Shown: one piece after another, positions 43,757 through 54,313 of the stretch | Layout of the letters: every line of letters begins with the position of its first letter | How positions within the stretch are numbered: the stretch's first letter is position 1 | NCBI GenBank assembly: GCA_020310875.1 | Contig: CM035413.1 | Span: forward strand, 188,871,904-188,935,903 | Length of the DNA stretch: 64,000 nucleotides | Reading direction: 5' to 3' | DNA from: Ceratopteris richardii | Lineage: Eukaryota > Streptophyta > Polypodiopsida > Polypodiales > Pteridaceae | Translations under genes and position numbers: made by a program | The notes under the pieces: generated by a model | Databases searched by the model: none | What the model was told of the DNA's origin: nothing | Seen by the model: the letters and a program-made list of their open reading frames with translations, nothing else

Positions 43757-45131
43757 CTACTTGGCTGGTGTGGGTAACTCAGGCATTGGGCACCTCTTTA
43801 GGTATTGCCTAAACCGTCTTCCTGCTAGTCGCACCGTCTCTTGAGGTGTTTGCTTAAAGTTATGAATCAGGGAGGAGGTATTATGCCGTATGCCACTCTT
43901 AGCAAATTCAGTGACGAAAGCCTCTAAAAGTTGGTCTATGCTCCTAAACAGCCTCTCATTCAGGGGTTGAAACCATGTAAGGGCGGTGTTCCTAAGGGTT
44001 AGACCAAAAGCATTGTATTGTATGAATAGGTCCTCCACTTGTTCAGCTCTCAAGACTTGTCTAAATTCAGCTACATGATCGTATGGGTCTCCTGTGCCAT
44101 CGAAATAGTTCTTCATGGACTTCACCAACTGGGTTGGCCTCAAGGTCCTAGGGTGTTCTCTCGGCCCTGGCAAAGGGAAATCATCAGCATTTCTTTGGTT
44201 CCTTGGAGCTCTAGGTCTCTCGGTTTCTTCTCTATCTGTTTTTGTTCTCAACCTTTCTCTTCCCAGGGGGTTGGCAAAGCTTACCTCAGGTCTGTCTCTA
44301 CTTCTATCTCGTTGAGCTCCATGAGCTTGGGAGGTCCCAGCTCCTTGGTGACTGTAGGACACATTGGACCAAGGTTGGGGAAAAACAAATTCACCCTTCC
44401 ACGTATAGGCATGTCTGCCATGCTCAATGACCATGAAGATCCTCTCTGATGTATTGTCTAGGTAGGTTACTTTGCCTGGGCTATCAGGGTCTTTGAACTC
44501 ATAGATTGTGAGAGTGCCTACTTCATGAGGCTGAGCAGGCTTATATCTCCAAAAAGCCTCATCGGTTTCTCAGTTTAAAAGCAAATCTATGCTTTAAATA
44601 TCCTGGGGAATCCATTCTGGAGTCATGATTTTGGTCAAGACTGATTTACCACGGGGAGTCCTCGGCTCTCTCTCTAAGTTCCCTTGCTCTATATCACCCA
44701 TGTTGGTCTCTGCGATCAGATTCCCAAACTCATATGTTCTATCTGGAAGGGTGGTGACTACATAAATAGTCCCTTCTTTATCTAGGTATGCTCCATTCTC
44801 GAACTTGACTACCGGGTGTTCTAGTCCATGGGGTTGATCGGGGTTCTTAATCTGGACCACAGATCTTCTCAGCACCTAGACGATTAGTCCTGATGTATTC
44901 CAATTGAGTCTTGTAAGGTCCTTCTAGCTTTTCTAGGTACGCCACCCCTGAACTACCTACTGGTCTCTCCATGTTGTAGGACATCTCAGAATCACTTGTT
45001 TTTGATCGGGGAGTGTATGGGTAATCACTCAACTGCTGGGCCCAAGACCTAGCAGTGTGATTGACACTAGCTTCAGAAGATCTGAGGCTTTGTCAGTCTC
45101 GGCCTAAGTGTCTGCCTGACCTAAGGTTCAT
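43757..45131 (-). pseudogene. gag N-terminal part in pol-less element G
   Basis: ATG 45131 (MNLRSGRHLGRD), as in B. Contains YKTQLEYIRTNRLGA, NGAYLDKEGTIYV, then the gag core open from 44434: FDGTGDPYDHVAEFRQVLRA, WFQPLNERLFRS, FKQTPQETVRLAGRRFRQYL, PELPTPAK and TAG at 43757-43759. No zinc knuckle remains. Breaks: TGA near 45095, a frame change near 44875, TAA near 44595 and TAG near 44575. A Gag lacking its nucleocapsid could still assemble with complete Gag from a relative. Confidence 0.85.
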
Positions 45132-46142
45132 ATGGCTAGTTTCTCTACCCCCTTGGTCCCAAGTACACACTCGTTGCAGGTTAATTTACGCCAATCACTT
45201 TGTTCTTTTTAGTTGAATACTGTGTTAAACTCTTGTTTGAAATCACGTCGTTAGGAGCACTTAAGTGACTCCCGCACTTGATATTTGCTCGATTCAAGTT
45301 TACTTTTGTTCCTTAGAATTTTCGCACTTAAGCTCTACTTAATGCTTGTACTTAGTTGATTAGTTCTCTTGGACTTGATTTGTGCCTAGCGTTGCTCTAA
45401 TTAATCACCACACCTAAGTTGTACTAGCCTAAGCTAGGAATTGACAAAGGAAGGTTGAGAGAACTTCCAACCTCAATCCTCTGGTTGCTCAGACTGCTAC
45501 ACCAGCCCAGGAAGCCTTCTCCCAAGCTTGGTTCTCACCCTTACTAGCTTGCCCTGGAATGCCTTGAGTGCACGCAATGTTCCTGCAAAAGTTCACAAGT
45601 TAATATAGCTCCTTTACCACAATGGATTGAAAGACACACATCAACAATTACAGGCTCCCCTTGGAGTAACTCACTGTACCCCCAAAATCTTATGACCACC
45701 TAGTCCCACCTAAAGGCCAACTTAAAATTACATGTTTTAAAACTCCACGTATGATTCTTACAAAAACCAATCGTGGTCCTTCTCAACAAGCTTTCCAACG
45801 AGACCAAAATCTCCTCAATCGGAGGTCGTATGGTGAAGTTATGACCAATCAGGCAGTTAGGGGTCAAAACATGCAGAAGGATTCCGTACCTATAGAGCTT
45901 GCTGGAGATGGTGATGATGCTGAAACCTGCAAGAAACATGTAAAAACACACAAAAACAACAATGCACACTCGCTCTCTCTCAAACTCGCACAAAGCAAAT
46001 GAGGAGAATGAAATGGAAGAGGGAATATGAAGTGGAGAAGGAGATGGAGATGAAGATGAAAACAAGAAAATTACCTACTTCTTACCATTCCAACGCGTCC
46101 TCTCTGCATCTTACCATCACACGCTCGTCCTCAAACCTCGAA
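45132..46142 (-). other. leader of element G
   Basis: About 1 kb between PBS and gag. It contains the conserved donor-like GATG/GTAAGATG (GT at 46114-46113), TTTCTTGCAGG (near 45930) and a stretch related to B's leader before gag. It lacks the palindromic array of B. No convincing gene. Confidence 0.65.
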
Positions 46143-46160
46143 TCCCCGGCAACGGTGCCA
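46143..46160 (-). other. primer-binding site, tRNA-Asp type (element G)
   Basis: Minus strand TGGCACCGTTGCCGGGGA, one change (G to A at position 5) from the site in B. It lies eight bases inside the 5' LTR. Confidence 0.88.
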
Positions 46161-46168
46161 AAATTTGG

Positions 46169-46743
46169 TGTAGCTCAAAGATGAGTAGCACCTCCTTTAA
46201 TGTCAATCGGGGAAGACATGAGGATGGTATGAAGACCTTGAGCAAATGAAGGCACAAATGTGTGAGTGAGAAGCACATCAACATGCACACACATACACAC
46301 ACGCGCACACACGGTAAGGACAAAGAGAGTGACAATGGAATCACTTCTATTACAAACAAGTTCTCATACAAGCTCAAAACTACAAGAAGCTCCCTCAAAA
46401 ATGAGCTCTCTAGCTCTATTTATAGTTTTTGACTAGCTTTGGCCCTGTCCAGACCTAGTGTCCGGCCTAGTTGAAAATTAGGTTCCAGGGCTTATTTGAG
46501 GGCTCAAACAAGATCTAAAAAATATGAAAATTGGTAGGCAATTACTTCTAAGGCTCCTCAAGCTTGAGGACTCCTCGGCTTGTACAAAATGGAGCTACAA
46601 AAAGATGAAACGGTATTTACAATGGTTGTTAGTGATGAGAATCACTTTTAAAATGATGTCAAGATTGGAAAAAAATGATGGGATGCCTCAGTGCTAGATC
46701 TGCACGTATGCCCGTACTTGCTTCTTCCCGTATAATGCCAACA
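46169..46743 (-). repeat. 5' LTR of element G
   Basis: 575 bp on the minus strand, TGTTGGCATTATAC to GAGCTACA; TATA box at 46417-46424. About 97% identical to the 3' LTR by eye. Confidence 0.95.
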
Positions 46744-46748
46744 ACACT
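46744..46748 (+). repeat. target-site duplication ACACT, right copy (element G)
   Basis: Followed by CAAAAAAAATTTCAGGGACC, the continuation of F unit 2. Confidence 0.93.
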
Positions 46749-47635
46749 CAAAAAAAATTTCAGGGACCAAAGTGTACTTAGTTTGCCTAATATAACAAGG
46801 CAACACATGATTTATAAGTGTGAAGCTTGTCAATTCGGCAAGGCTCATAGACAATTGTTCAATAGGAAGGGATATGTGTATCAAAATATTTTGGATCTAA
46901 TACACATGGATGTATGGGGTCCTAGTATCTATATCACGCTCAAGATATTATGTGTCTTTCATAGATGATTGTAGCAGGTGAACCATTCTATTTTTCATGA
47001 AGCACAAGGATGAAGTTTTAATTGCTTCAAGAAGTATCTTGCTCTTGTTGAAAACCAAACAAGTAGGACTTTGAAAGGACTCAGATCAGATGGTGGAGGT
47101 GAATATTTCTCTTCTAAATTTGATGCCTACTTGCATGAAAGAGGCACTAAAAGGGATGTCACTACAAGGTATACATCCAAACTCAATGGTGTAGCAGAGA
47201 GGAGAAACAAAGCTATTGTTGAAGCCGTAAGGTCCATGCTCAATGAAAAGGGATTTCCAAACTACCTATGGGCAAAGGTTGTGTCTACAGCCACATATCT
47301 CATAAGTAGACTTCCATCTAACTCACTAGATGGAACCACTCCATATGAAGTATGGAATGGAAGAACACCTAGATTAGAGCATTGTAAAATCTTTGGATGC
47401 TTAGCCTATGCTCACATTCCTTCTCAAGTAAGAGGGAAATTGGATCCCAAGGTAGAGAATGCATATTTATTGGTTATGAACAAAACCAAAAAGGATATAA
47501 ATTGTACAATCCAACCAATAAAGGATTTTCTATGAGTAGAGATGTAATTATTTATGAGAACAAATCATGGTTTGATGATGACAGGAAAGTGAAGTTGCCT
47601 TATGACTTGGATGAAGATTTTCCATCACTTCAACC
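46749..47635 (+). repeat. internal tandem duplication, unit 2, right part: integrase (element F)
   Basis: Second integrase copy: NITRQHMIYKCEACQFGKAH, LIHMDVWGPS (about 46905), a small rearrangement and two frame changes (46925-47040), LRSDGGGEYFSSK, VAERRNKA, PYEVWNGRTPRLEHC, and the same frameshift at GRECIFIGYEQ as unit 1. It ends at DEDFPSLQP, where original single-copy sequence resumes. Confidence 0.85.
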
Positions 47636-48483
47636 AAAGGAGCCAAAGCAATTTGAAGAAAGTGATTCGGAGATTGACCTAGAAGACTTGGAAATACTAA
47701 AGCTATGGAAGAGCAAAGTTAAAGCAAAGATGCAAGGCGCTATGTATGGACCCCAGAGCTCACATTAACCACTCTTCAAGGGGAAGAAGAAACCAAAGAG
47801 GTATGGTTATGATACTTCTTTGGTCACCAAGCACTCAATGTACATTGCAAAGGATTAATGCAATGAAGAACCTACCACATTTGAAGAAGCACAAAGCAAG
47901 AAAGCTTGGAGAGATGCAATGAATGAAGAAATGGAAGCCTTGAAGGAGAATGAAACTTGGGAGCTTGTACCTAACAAGCCATCTATGAAGGCAATTGGAT
48001 CTCCATGGATATACAAAATCAAGAGGAATCCAGATGGAAGTATAAATAGACATAAAGCAAGGTTAGTTGCTAAAGTGTTTTCTCAAACCCATGGTATTGA
48101 TTATAGGATACTTTCTCTCCTGATGCAAAAATTCCTACAATTAGGGTTCTCATTAGTCTTGTTGCATCTAGAAATTGGAAGCTCTATCAACTTGATGTAA
48201 ACAATGCTTTCTTAAATGGATGGATTCCTAAGGAAGTGTATATGGCACAACCTCTTGGATATGAGCATGCACACCATCCTAACTATGTATGCAAATTAAA
48301 GAAAGTCTTGTATGGATTGAAGCAGGCTCCAAGAGCTTGGAATTTTAGATTGGTGAATTATTTGTAGGACCAAGGATTCAAAGCTAGCAAGGCAGATACC
48401 TCTTTGTTCATAAAGAGGAATGGATCTGAAGTGATCTATCTATGTGTGTATAATGAGGATATTATTATCATAGGGAATGATCT
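47636..48483 (+). pseudogene. copia linker and RT N-terminal part (element F)
   Basis: Reads an acidic linker, then RT: AWRDAMNEEMEALKENETW (about 47908), GSPWIYKIKRNPDGSINRHK, ARLVAK, and in changed frames NAFLNG-, [11 protein letters not shown] (about 48310) and YLCVY-like residues just before the catalytic box. Similarity ends near 48483 in the IIIIGNDL codons. Multiple stops. Confidence 0.78.
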
Positions 48484-49504
48484 ATTGATTGGGATAACTT
48501 GGCTAAGGCATGCCAATGTTGTACATGATTGGGGCAAGGATACTATGTGGGTACAACATGGAGCAAAAGATCTTAAATAGATATACTTGGAAGAAGGACA
48601 AGACCACCAAGGACATACTAACATGATGAAATCAGTTGGAATCTATACGAAATAAGACATGGTGGCTGTTGAGGTTGTAGCAAGGAACGACCAAGAACCC
48701 TCACCATCTTGCATGGAAGCAAGAAGCAAAGCTCAAGAGTGACTCTCCTCTCATCCACCCCTACCTCCCACATGTTCAAGCCATTGGCATCAGCCCCATG
48801 CTATGCGACATGCTTGAAAACAAGGAGAATAGGGAGTCAAGGATCCTAGTCCATGAAGAAAATACAAGCAAATGCAACTACTCTACTCACACAAAGGAGA
48901 GACATGCATAGGCACACACACACCACTCTCACACACTCACAAAGACACAATACATGTAAATGTAAATAGTCTTCTTGGAGTAAATGAGAGCCTTCTTCCA
49001 TTGATAAGAGATATTACATGAGAGCACGTCGACCAAAAGCTCCCCCCCTTTACAAAAATGAGCTTCTATATATAGGCTAAGCTCTATTCCCCATGTGCTT
49101 CTTTGAAAATTCAAAAGTGGATCTCTCTCTAACTAACATATCTCCTAGAGATCCTTTCCTAACAAACAATCCCATAAAATCATGCGTAGGATTTCTACGT
49201 GGGGATTGTCTAGATGTGTGCAAAAAGTAGGCTATTTTACAAAGCTTCTCTTCCATAGTGTTAGAGAATTATTAAAAAGAGTCTTAAGAGATTGTTCACA
49301 TGAGCACATCTCTTTTATACAAAAAAAGGTATTTTGAGCAGTAGAGGGATGCCTATACTCAAGGAAATTGTGGGCAAACCCAATAAGCCAACAGTGAGCA
49401 ACCCAGAGTTGGATTCATATGAGGAAGAAGACATTTTGGATTGGCTTCAAGTGGGAAACTCATTCTCCTGCTATGGAATTTTTCCAAATGATTCAAATAG
49501 AGAA
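48484..49504 (+). pseudogene. gypsy element H, protease fragment and spacer
   Basis: Begins LLIGITWLRHANVVHDWGK, resembling the hydrophobic-hydrophobic-Gly end of a gypsy protease. About 48700-49330 is non-coding and AT-rich with a TATATATAGG-like block near 49075; it may hold an unrelated solo LTR, but ends were not found. From 49334 acidic PELDSYEEEDILDWLQ is probably the protease-RT spacer of H. H is interrupted at 49504 by C2 and continues at 54314. Confidence 0.45.
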
Positions 49505-49736
49505 TGTTGGAGTTAGACATCTGCGGAAGCACGCGAACAGCACAAGGAAGAAGAAGAAGCTTGGAGCACAAACACACAATACTGAATGTATTACTAGAGA
49601 ATGTACAAAGATAAGTAGCCCATCAGGGCAATATGCGTATATACAAGCCGGGGGAAAAAAAACCTCCTAAAGAGGGAAAAAAGTGCCCCGGTGGTCCTAG
49701 TGTGTTCACACACATCACTACCTAAATATATCAACA
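49505..49736 (-). repeat. 3' LTR of copia element C2
   Basis: 232 bp; on the minus strand TGTTGATATATTTAGG to CTCCAACA. The polypurine tract (CAGGGGGGATT, minus strand) abuts it at about 49737-49748. Confidence 0.93.
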
Positions 49737-49849
49737 AATCCCCCCTGGGAGTGATGCAGTGAACAAGGAGCTGGCACTCATGTATAAGGAAGTGCCAAGC
49801 TATGTGGAAATCACTCCACAAAAGGAAGTAAGCCCAAAGCTTTGCGGAA

Positions 49850-51390
49850 AGCTTCAAACTTCTCCCTAGGCAGAGCCTTCGTGAAAAGGTCTGCTATGTT
49901 CTCCTACGTGGGCACATATGCCAAGCTGATCTCCCCAGTAGAGAACCTCTCCTTGACATAGTGATAATGCACCTCAATGTGCTTAGTGCGAGCATGGAAC
50001 ACAGGGTTCCTCGCAACTACCAATGCGCTCTCACTGTCAGTGAAGATGGTGGTGGCAGAAGACTAGCCAACACCCAAATCAGCCATAAGGCATCTGAGCC
50101 ACACACACTCAACAGTCCTTGTGAAAGCTGCCCTATACTCAGCCTCACAATTGGAAGTGGCCACAGTAGGCTGCTTCTTGCTCAACCAAGATATACATGA
50201 GCTACCAATCATGAAGCAAAAACCACTGGTGGACACACGAGTGTCATAGCAACCAGCCCAATCTGAGTTAGAAAAAGCATGCAAATCTGGCCGTAGTGAT
50301 CCCCCCTTCGGATAAAACAACCCAAGTAGTCAAGTACCACTCAAGTAGCGAAAGATGCACTTAACCGCCTTCCAATGCGTGACTCCTGGGCAATGTATAA
50401 ACCTGCTCATCTGTGAGACAGCAAACTGAATATCTGGCCGAGTAATGCATAAGTAAATCAAGCATCCAATAGCCTACTGATAGAGAACAGCATCAAATGC
50501 ATCTCCAGCATCATGAAGACTCAATCGTAAACTTGTCTCCATAGGAGTGGCAATAGGCTTACAGTCTTCAAGGCCAAAACGCTGCAATAATGTGTCAATA
50601 TATTTCGTTTGACACAAAGCCATTCCACCATCAACTTGCATAAACTGAATGCCCAAATAGTGATGCAAATGCCCCAAATCGGACATCTCAAATGAGGCAT
50701 GCAAATCAGCCTTGAAATCAGCAATATGCTTCTCAATAGGACCAATGAGCAGCATGTCGTCAACATAGACAACAATGATCAGAAGCACATCATTAGCACG
50801 CTTAACATATAAGGTGCTTTCAGTTGGACTGCTCTCAAAACCATGTGCAACCAGATAGGCATGTATCTTCTCATACCAAGCACATGGTACTTGCTTTAAA
50901 CCATATAATGCCTTCTTTAACCTGCACAACTGGTTTTCATGCCCTTTCTGCACAAAGCCACGGCGATGAAAAACATACACTTCTTCATGCAAGTCACCAT
51001 TCAGAAATGTTGTTTTAATATCCAACTGATGTACATTCCAACCATGATGGGCTGCAAGTGCACAAATGCTCCGAACAGTAGTCATACGGCATGTAGGTGC
51101 AAAGGTCTCATCAAATGCAATGCCTCTTTCCTGCGCATAACCCTTTGCAACAAGCCTAGCCTTATACCTATCAACTGTACCATCAAGTTTACGCTTCAGC
51201 TTGTATACCCACTTAGTGCCAATGACCTTCTTGCCAGGAGGCAAGTCACATAAAGACCATGTACCATTCTTCATTATAGCAACATATTCAGATTGCATAG
51301 CAGCCATCCAATTTTCTGAATTATGTGCTTCATCAAAAGAAATAGGCTCATTCTCATCACAGAGACTAGACGCAGCCATAGCATAGCAAT
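49850..51390 (-). pseudogene. copia RT and RNase H (element C2)
   Basis: RT open for 302 codons from 51379: WMAAMQSEYVAIMKNGTW, KWVYKLKRKLDGTVDRYKAR, QLDIKTTFLNGDLHEEVYV, LCRLKKALYGLKQ, catalytic YVDD box (about 50755-50766), MSDLGHLHHYLGIQF. A stop follows at about 50472; then RPDIQFAVSQMSRF, DLHAFSNSDWAGCYDTRVS, SWLSKKQPTVATSNCEAEY and DLFTKALPREKFEAF, the RNase H and C-terminal end. Two to four further stops. Motifs are complete, so activity was lost only through nonsense changes. Confidence 0.9.
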
Positions 51391-52560
51391 CTGATGCAAA
51401 GGAGGCACTATGAGAGCCTCAACGAGTACGATATGACAAAGGTGCATCTAATTTGCTGTCACACAAAGTCTGCACCAGCCATTTTGGCATAGTTTTTGCC
51501 TTCTCAATATCAGAGCTCTCTCATCAACAAGTGCATCATGTAAATCTGCATCAGAAATGGAATGATCTGCATCATCATATGAAACCTACAAAGGCTGAGA
51601 AGTTGCCTCATTAGGACCAGCACTAGACTATCCACCTGTAAAAAGAGGCATCAAAGTATCATACATGTCTTTGGAGCTAATAGATGTCTCTTTAGTACAT
51701 GAAAGCAATGGCTGAATAGCATCTTCCACAAAGACAACATCACGGCTAACCAGAATGCGTTTAGGCTGTAGATGATACAGATGATAGCCTTTACTTTCAA
51801 AACTATACCCAACAAAAATACATTTTACTAACTTATCATCCAATTTTTTGCGATGTTGTCCAGGCACTAGTGCACATGCCAAACAACCAAAAACACACAG
51901 ATGAGCAACAGATGGCTTGGGGTCATGCCAAGCCTCATATGGAGTGATAGACTGCAGCGCTTTAGTGGGACACCTGTTCAGTACATATGTTGCACACATG
52001 ATAGCCTCAAGCCAAAAACTGTGGTAAAGCCTAACTTTTGACCATGCACCTCACCATCTCCATGAGTGACCTGTTCTTTCGTTCAGCAACTCCATTCTGT
52101 TGAGGTGTATACGGCAATGTACACTGGTGTTTTATCCCACGTTCAGCCAGAAATGCATTAAAATCAGAAGACATATATTCCCCCCCTCGATCAGAACGGA
52201 GGGTGCCCATTTTACATGCTGACAGATTTTCAGCCAAAACCAAAAACTGTTTAAAGCACATGAACACTTCGGACTTTGCTTTGAGTGGATATACCCATGC
52301 ATGCCTGGAAAAATCATCAATGAAAGTCACGAAGTAAAAGTAATTTCCAAAAGAGGGTGTTTGCATAGGACCACAGACATCACTATGTATAAGCTGCAAT
52401 TTCTGTGTAGCCCGAATTGAACCATCTTTTGGAAAGGAGGAACGCTGCATTTTGCCCAAAATAGAGCCTTCACAAACATGTTTTCCAGGTGCCTCAAGTT
52501 TGGGCAAAGAGGACACCATTTCAGATTTCTGCAGGTGTAGTAAACTAGCAAAATTCAGAT
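51391..52560 (-). pseudogene. copia integrase (element C2)
   Basis: H2C2 end HVCEGSILGKMQRSSF (about 52475), core Asp in LIHSDVCGPMQ (about 52395), Asp in LRSDRGGEY (about 52180) and Glu in GVAERKNRS (about 52085), then ALQSITPYEAWHDPKPSV, FGCLACALVPGQH, VKCIFVGYSFESKGYHLY. One frame break near 52025 and a broken stretch 51480-51630. Confidence 0.88.
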
Positions 52561-54050
52561 GACCAAAGCGTGCATGCTAAAGCTTTGCATCTGACATAGC
52601 CTGAGAATCATTTACTGCACATGCCAAATCATTTTCAGATCTTTCATAGTCTATGAGCTTATACAGCCCACGACATAAAATGCCAGAAGCAATAATCACA
52701 TCGCCATTTAACAGATCATGAATTGTACACCTGTCATCAATAAATTTCACAACCAAGCCAATCTTGGCTAATGCAAAAACTGATAACAAGTTCTTTTTGA
52801 TCCCTGGCACAAATAAAGCATCTGACAAAGTGAAATAACTACCATCAGCAATAGTCAAAATGATCTTACCAACTCCCATAACAGGATAAGAGGAGTTGTT
52901 GGCGTATGTAACAGTATTCCCTATAGGGGCAGGGTCGAGTGAAGAGAAGAAACTACGCTGCGAGGTAATATGTTTGTTTGCTCCACTGTCAAAATACCAA
53001 ACATCTGAGTCTACTACAGACATGCACTGATCATGAGAAGATGGGTCAAAACTGCAGACAGTAGTAAACGCCCATTCTTCTTCCTACACAAGATTAGCAG
53101 ACTCTGCTTTTGGTGTAGAGGCCTCTGCAACAATCATTCCAACCTCTTTCTTCTTTGCCTCTTTTGCAGCCAGTTTTGGACAGTTCCTTTATGATATGAT
53201 CATTGCCTTTACAATACTTACAAAACAATTTCTGCTTTTCTGATTTTTTCTTGTCTTTATCTTGGTTCTTCGAATGTGTAGCATTTGCATATTTCTGCTT
53301 ACTAGTAGAAGAACTCCATTTTCCTTTGCCCTTCTGACTAGCCAAGAAAGCTTGATCTGCAACACGAATAATGGACCTGTTATGCCTAGACTAATCTTCC
53401 TGTAACAGAACAGAGACTAACTCCTCAAATGACAAGGCATTTGGATTGCCTTTCATCATCAACCGAAGAGTAGAAGCAAAACTCTTATATGAATCAGGAA
53501 GACCATTCAGAACGGTCTGCACAAGTGAGCTATCTGGTATAACCTCATCAGTAGAAATCAATTGTTCCTTCAAGTCTTTGATCTTTGTTAGGAAACTGTC
53601 CATAGAATCACCTTCATTCATGTGCTCACTCTCCAACTGTTTTCGGAGGTAAGCAACACGAGCCTCATTCCTAGCTTGGTACAATGTGGTAAGTGTATCC
53701 CAAGCATCCTTAGCTGTTCTGCAAGAGCGAATATGAGGAATAATGGCACGTTTGATAGACAAAGCTATCAATGCATGTGCCTGGGCATCTCTGCCATCCC
53801 AATGAATCTGCTCTATAATACGTGCAGCAGAAACAGCAGCACGAACAAGAATCTGCACTATATCATCTTTGACACCATCTTCATCAGCTCCAGCACCTGT
53901 ATTTGTAGTACCTGTTGTTACAGGTGTAACAGGACGTCTTTCAATAGCCTGCACAATGTTACATAATCCTTTTGCAACCAATACATGTCGCATCATATAA
54001 GCCCATAATGGGTAGTTGGAACCATCCAACTTATACTCAACAGCCAACAT
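52561..54050 (-). pseudogene. copia gag and protease (element C2)
   Basis: The first available ATG is 54050 (MLAVEYKLDG); the usual start (MAESSDVFRMLAVE in C3) was removed with the leader. Gag core: NYPLWAYMMRHVLVAKGL, IIPHIRSCRTAKDAWDTL, SLVQTVLNGLPDSYKSF. TAG at 53388-53390 (CAA in C3) is followed by the knuckle CKYCKGNDHIIK (about 53210) with a frameshift. Protease: DVWYFDSGANKHIT (about 52985), then NLLSVFALAKIGLVVKF up to the integrase. Confidence 0.87.
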
Positions 54051-54068
54051 ACGATGAAGCGACGACCT

Positions 54069-54080
54069 GCTCTGATACCA
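54069..54080 (-). other. primer-binding site, initiator tRNA-Met type (C2)
   Basis: Minus strand TGGTATCAGAGC, exact, two bases inside the 5' LTR. Confidence 0.9.
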
Positions 54081-54082
54081 AT

Positions 54083-54313
54083 TGTTGGAGTTAGACGTCT
54101 GCAGAAGCACGCGAACAGCACAAGGAAGAAGAAGAAGCTTGGAGCACAAACACACAATACTGAATGTATTACTAGAGAATGTACAAAGATAAGTAGCCCA
54201 TTAGGGCAATAGGTGTATATACAAGTCGGGGGAAGAAAACCTCCTAAAGAGGGAAAAAAGTGCCCCGGCGGTCTTAGTGTGTTCACACACATCACTACCT
54301 AAATATATCAACA
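54083..54313 (-). repeat. 5' LTR of copia element C2
   Basis: 231 bp, minus strand TGTTGATATATTTAGG to CTCCAACA. Confidence 0.93.

Larger units (their letters stand above)
40531..46743 (-). mobile_element. gypsy derivative G lacking pol (minus strand)
   Basis: 6,213 bp with LTRs of 575 and 577 bp, tRNA-Asp-type PBS, leader, gag N-terminal two thirds, the C-terminal half of the 3' frame, polypurine tract and 5-bp TSD ACACT. The junction at about 43757 joins gag codons ending PELPTPAK directly to the Pro-rich part of the 3' frame. Knuckles, PR1, RT, RNase H, integrase, PR2 and the 3' frame N-terminus are all absent. LTRs differ at about 17 sites (about 3%). It must have been mobilised by enzymes from elsewhere, most simply from A/B-like relatives. 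Confidence 0.94.
36619..48483 (+). mobile_element. copia element F with internal tandem duplication, interrupted by G
   Basis: LTR, initiator-Met-type PBS, gag, protease, integrase, then a second protease-integrase segment and RT, reading left to right, with gypsy derivative G inserted at 40531-46743. It lies in E's gag. Its right end is lost: RT similarity ends at about 48483 and different (gypsy H) sequence follows, so no 3' LTR or TSD can be confirmed. Confidence 0.8.
49505..54313 (-). mobile_element. nearly full-length copia element C2 (minus strand)
   Basis: 4,809 bp, LTRs at both ends, PBS, gag, protease, integrase, RT, RNase H and polypurine tract. Flanks GAGAA (49500-49504) and AAGAA (54314-54318) are probably a TSD with one change. 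LTRs differ at roughly ten sites (about 4%). It lies in gypsy element H. The leader and first gag codons are deleted relative to C3. Confidence 0.93.

Noticed and set aside
48640..49330. Defined solo LTR inside gypsy H
   Set aside because: A TATA-like block and AT-rich character fit, but no TG...CA ends or TSD could be fixed.
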